From contig CALSFV010000229.1 in assembly GCA_943737045.1 (NCBI GenBank), positions 973,001 to 1,037,000 of the forward strand: a stretch of DNA of 64,000 nucleotides, read 5' to 3'. The notes under the pieces are model-generated. The model was given only the letters and a program-made list of their open reading frames with translations, ran no database searches and was not told where the DNA came from. The position numbers were made by a program, and so were the translations under genes. Shown here one piece after another: positions 62,117-64,000 of the stretch; the first letter of the stretch is position 1; each line of letters begins with the position of its first letter. The DNA comes from Parapristionchus giblindavisi. Lineage: Eukaryota; Nematoda; Chromadorea; Rhabditida; Diplogasteridae.

Positions 62117-64000
62117 ATTTTTGGATAGCCCTGACAGTGCCGGAGAATATAGCGTTTCGATTTTTTGTCTAAAATCAATTTCGACGAAGATAGACGCCGT
62201 TGACTGTCGGAATGTGTGGAAAAGTCTCGACTTTCAGCCGCAATAGCTCGTTTTGGAATGGGAATAGCGAAAATATCTTAAAGACATAAATTGTAGAAAA
62301 TTCTCAGGAGAATCGAAATAACACAAGCAAAAATTACAAAATCGAATTTTCATCAACTTCTGTGGTGGGAAGCTGACGTCTGCACCAAAAATCGATTTAA
62401 CACTTTTTTATTGGTTCAGATGTATGATATTGTGAAGACGCATCGATTGATATATAGTTTATAGGGTCGAATCGTGCCCGCGATATGAGTTTTTTCCCAA
62501 AAAACGAGTCTGAAATCTTGGACTTTGCCGATTTCTCGCTCGAGAGATGGAAGGATCACTTTGATCTACCCACTCTTCTCTCGATGATCAATGATTTACC
62601 AACTCTTTTTGTTTGTTTTACGTGTTTTCAAGTGTTTTCAACAGGTTTCACTGTTTCTTGAATATATTGTTGAATCCTGAATATATTGTTGACTCGAGTA
62701 TGTGCTACTTCGCTGTGAATCAACCATCTATCCATGAGAAGGGACCAAGACTCAAGGGAGTCGATCTTGAGAAGGACTGCAATTGTGGAGGAATGTGAGT
62801 CAATTTTAATATCTATGCTATGCTATGAGCACCTATCGATTTTTTTACCTCCAAGCAGTGGAAAGAAGATGAGTGCGAGGGCGAGAGAGATGGCATTAGA
62901 CTATTTCAAGTCACAAAGGAGTCTCATTCCTCCCCAGAGAGCCTGCCCTCGATTCATGACACGAAAATTGGCAAATGAGAAGAATCCCGATCAGTCGTAT
63001 GCCTTCTCTTACGACCAACTTCCTTCTGAGAAGCAGTTGACATCTCTCTTCTCTCGACTTGAGAAGAGTAGAATAAATGGTGAGTAACCAACATCGCTAT
63101 GTACTTTAGTAGTATTAGCAATGTATAACAGTCTTCATTTCAGGACCATCGATCAAATCGAGGAGGAAGAGCTCTAGAAACACTCGATCAAGCACTGCAT
63201 CTACTACGAAAAACACTCGCAAGAGGAGAAGAAGCGAGTCGGAGGAGGAATCAGAGGTGGAAGATGATGTCTTTGAAGGAGAGAATGATGAAGATGATGA
63301 AGACGAATTTGATGAGATAATTAGTGATAAGCAGGACGAGGAGGGTTTCCTACGAGATACAATCGCGGCCGGAATAGACTCCATCTTCGATAGATAGATT
63401 GTTTCTTGTTTGTATTTCAATTGTTTATATAGTAATTTTTCTTTGAATTAGGTTGTGGTTATGATTTTCATTCATTTCTTCGTTTTTTTTTCGAGTTCAG
63501 TGTACAGAAATACTAATTAGACCATTGTTCAGCGAGAGACGAGTGGGTAGATCAAAGTGATCCTTCCTTCTCTCGAGCGAGAAATCGGCTAAGTCCAAGA
63601 TTTCAGACTCGTTTTTTGGGGAAAAACTCATATCGCGGGCACGATTCGACCCTATAAACTATATATCAATCGATGCGTCTTCACAATATCTTACATCTGA
63701 ACAAATAAAAAAAGTGTTAAATCGATTTGAGGTGCAGACGTCAGCTTCCCGCCACAGAAGTTGATGAAAAATTGATTTTGTAATTTTTGCTTGTGTTATT
63801 TCGATTCTCCTGAGAATTTTCTACAATTTATGTCTTTATGATATTTTCGCTATTCCCATTCCAAAACGAGCTATTGCGGCTGAAAGTCGAGACTTTTCCA
63901 CACATTCCGACAGTCAACGTCGTCTATCTTCGTCAAAATTGATCTTAGACAAAAAATCGAAACGCTATCTTCTCCGGCACTGTCAGGGCTATCCAAAAAT
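62117..64000. mobile_element. Palindromic element with ~460 bp arms enclosing a gene (runs off window)
   Basis: Bases 62117-62575 and 63541-64000 are near-perfect reverse complements. Marker blocks are CCCTGACAGTGCCGGAGAA, GATTTCAGACTCG and CACTTTGATCTACCCACTC. The right arm is still matching at the last base, so the element probably extends past the window. A three-exon gene lies between the arms (62700-63397). Confidence 0.9.
62700..63397 (+). CDS. Element-borne gene: helical domain + acidic nuclear tail, intact
   Basis: Exons 62700-62794, 62859-63079 and 63144-63397 join to 189 residues with no stops. Layout: a short N-terminus with CNCGG; a helical domain (SARAREMALDYFKSQ, FMTRKLANEK, FSYDQLPSEKQLTSLFSRL, EKSR); a basic serine-rich stretch (TTKNTRKRRRSESEEE); and a long acidic tail ending in GIDSIFDR. 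The motif L....QL.S.FS.L..S.R and the basic-then-acidic order match the coding fragments in the palindrome at 12.3-13.5 kb. No catalytic motif is visible. I infer a nuclear protein encoded by the element, possibly an accessory or DNA-binding factor. The frame is open upstream to about 62613, so the start is uncertain. Confidence 0.65.

Overview
This is nuclear DNA of a nematode, most likely a rhabditid-type species related to but distinct from Caenorhabditis elegans. The evidence is four multi-exon genes whose spliced products match nematode families (dat-1, cut-6, vab-7, orc-4), short introns ending in TTTCAG-like sites, and very dense foldback repeats. No bacterial, viral or organellar genes are seen. 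The genus cannot be fixed from the sequence alone.

Layout. 1-8.1 kb: a foldback repeat, two broken copies of an unrecognised gene (about 1.3-2.2 and 5.7-8.1 kb), and between them a truncated gene with a basic, nuclear-looking product. 9.4-17.7 kb: a tandem pair of small secreted ten-cysteine peptide genes (9862-10887 and 16840-17692), separated by a 3.3 kb palindrome that contains mirrored fragments of another gene. 18.3-21.2 kb: no gene seen. 21.2-30.3 kb (+): a complete 23-exon dopamine transporter gene whose introns carry a LINE reverse-transcriptase fragment, foldback elements and MITEs. 30.9-36.0 kb (-): a cut-6-type VWA + ZP cuticlin, convergent with dat-1 and also carrying a large intronic palindrome. 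38.9-42.8 kb (-): vab-7, the even-skipped homeobox gene. 47.1-55.4 kb (+): a large TRIM-NHL gene (RING, B-boxes, coiled coil, NHL propeller). 55.4-59.1 kb: a pyrimidine-rich stretch that may be its 3'UTR. 59.1-61.0 kb (+): the 5' part of orc-4. 61.5-64 kb: two more palindromes; the last has arms of about 460 bp flanking a small, apparently intact three-exon gene, and runs off the window.

The conserved genes do not form one pathway: neurotransmitter reuptake (dat-1), cuticle structure (cut-6), posterior patterning (vab-7), post-transcriptional regulation (TRIM-NHL) and replication licensing (orc-4). By recall, cut-6 and vab-7 are also neighbours in C. elegans (cosmid M142, chromosome III), so part of the order is ancestral.

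The most unusual material is the repeat landscape. Two unrelated-looking palindromes (11-14 kb and 62-64 kb) contain protein-coding segments with the same architecture. Two TAA-flanked elements carry tRNA-like sequences. Many introns begin GTATAC-GTAG or GTAC-GTAG and end AATCRATAATTCAG, which could reflect intron propagation. Heptamer TTTGATC runs recur in introns and UTRs. All exon coordinates were read by eye with frame bookkeeping and no alignment software.
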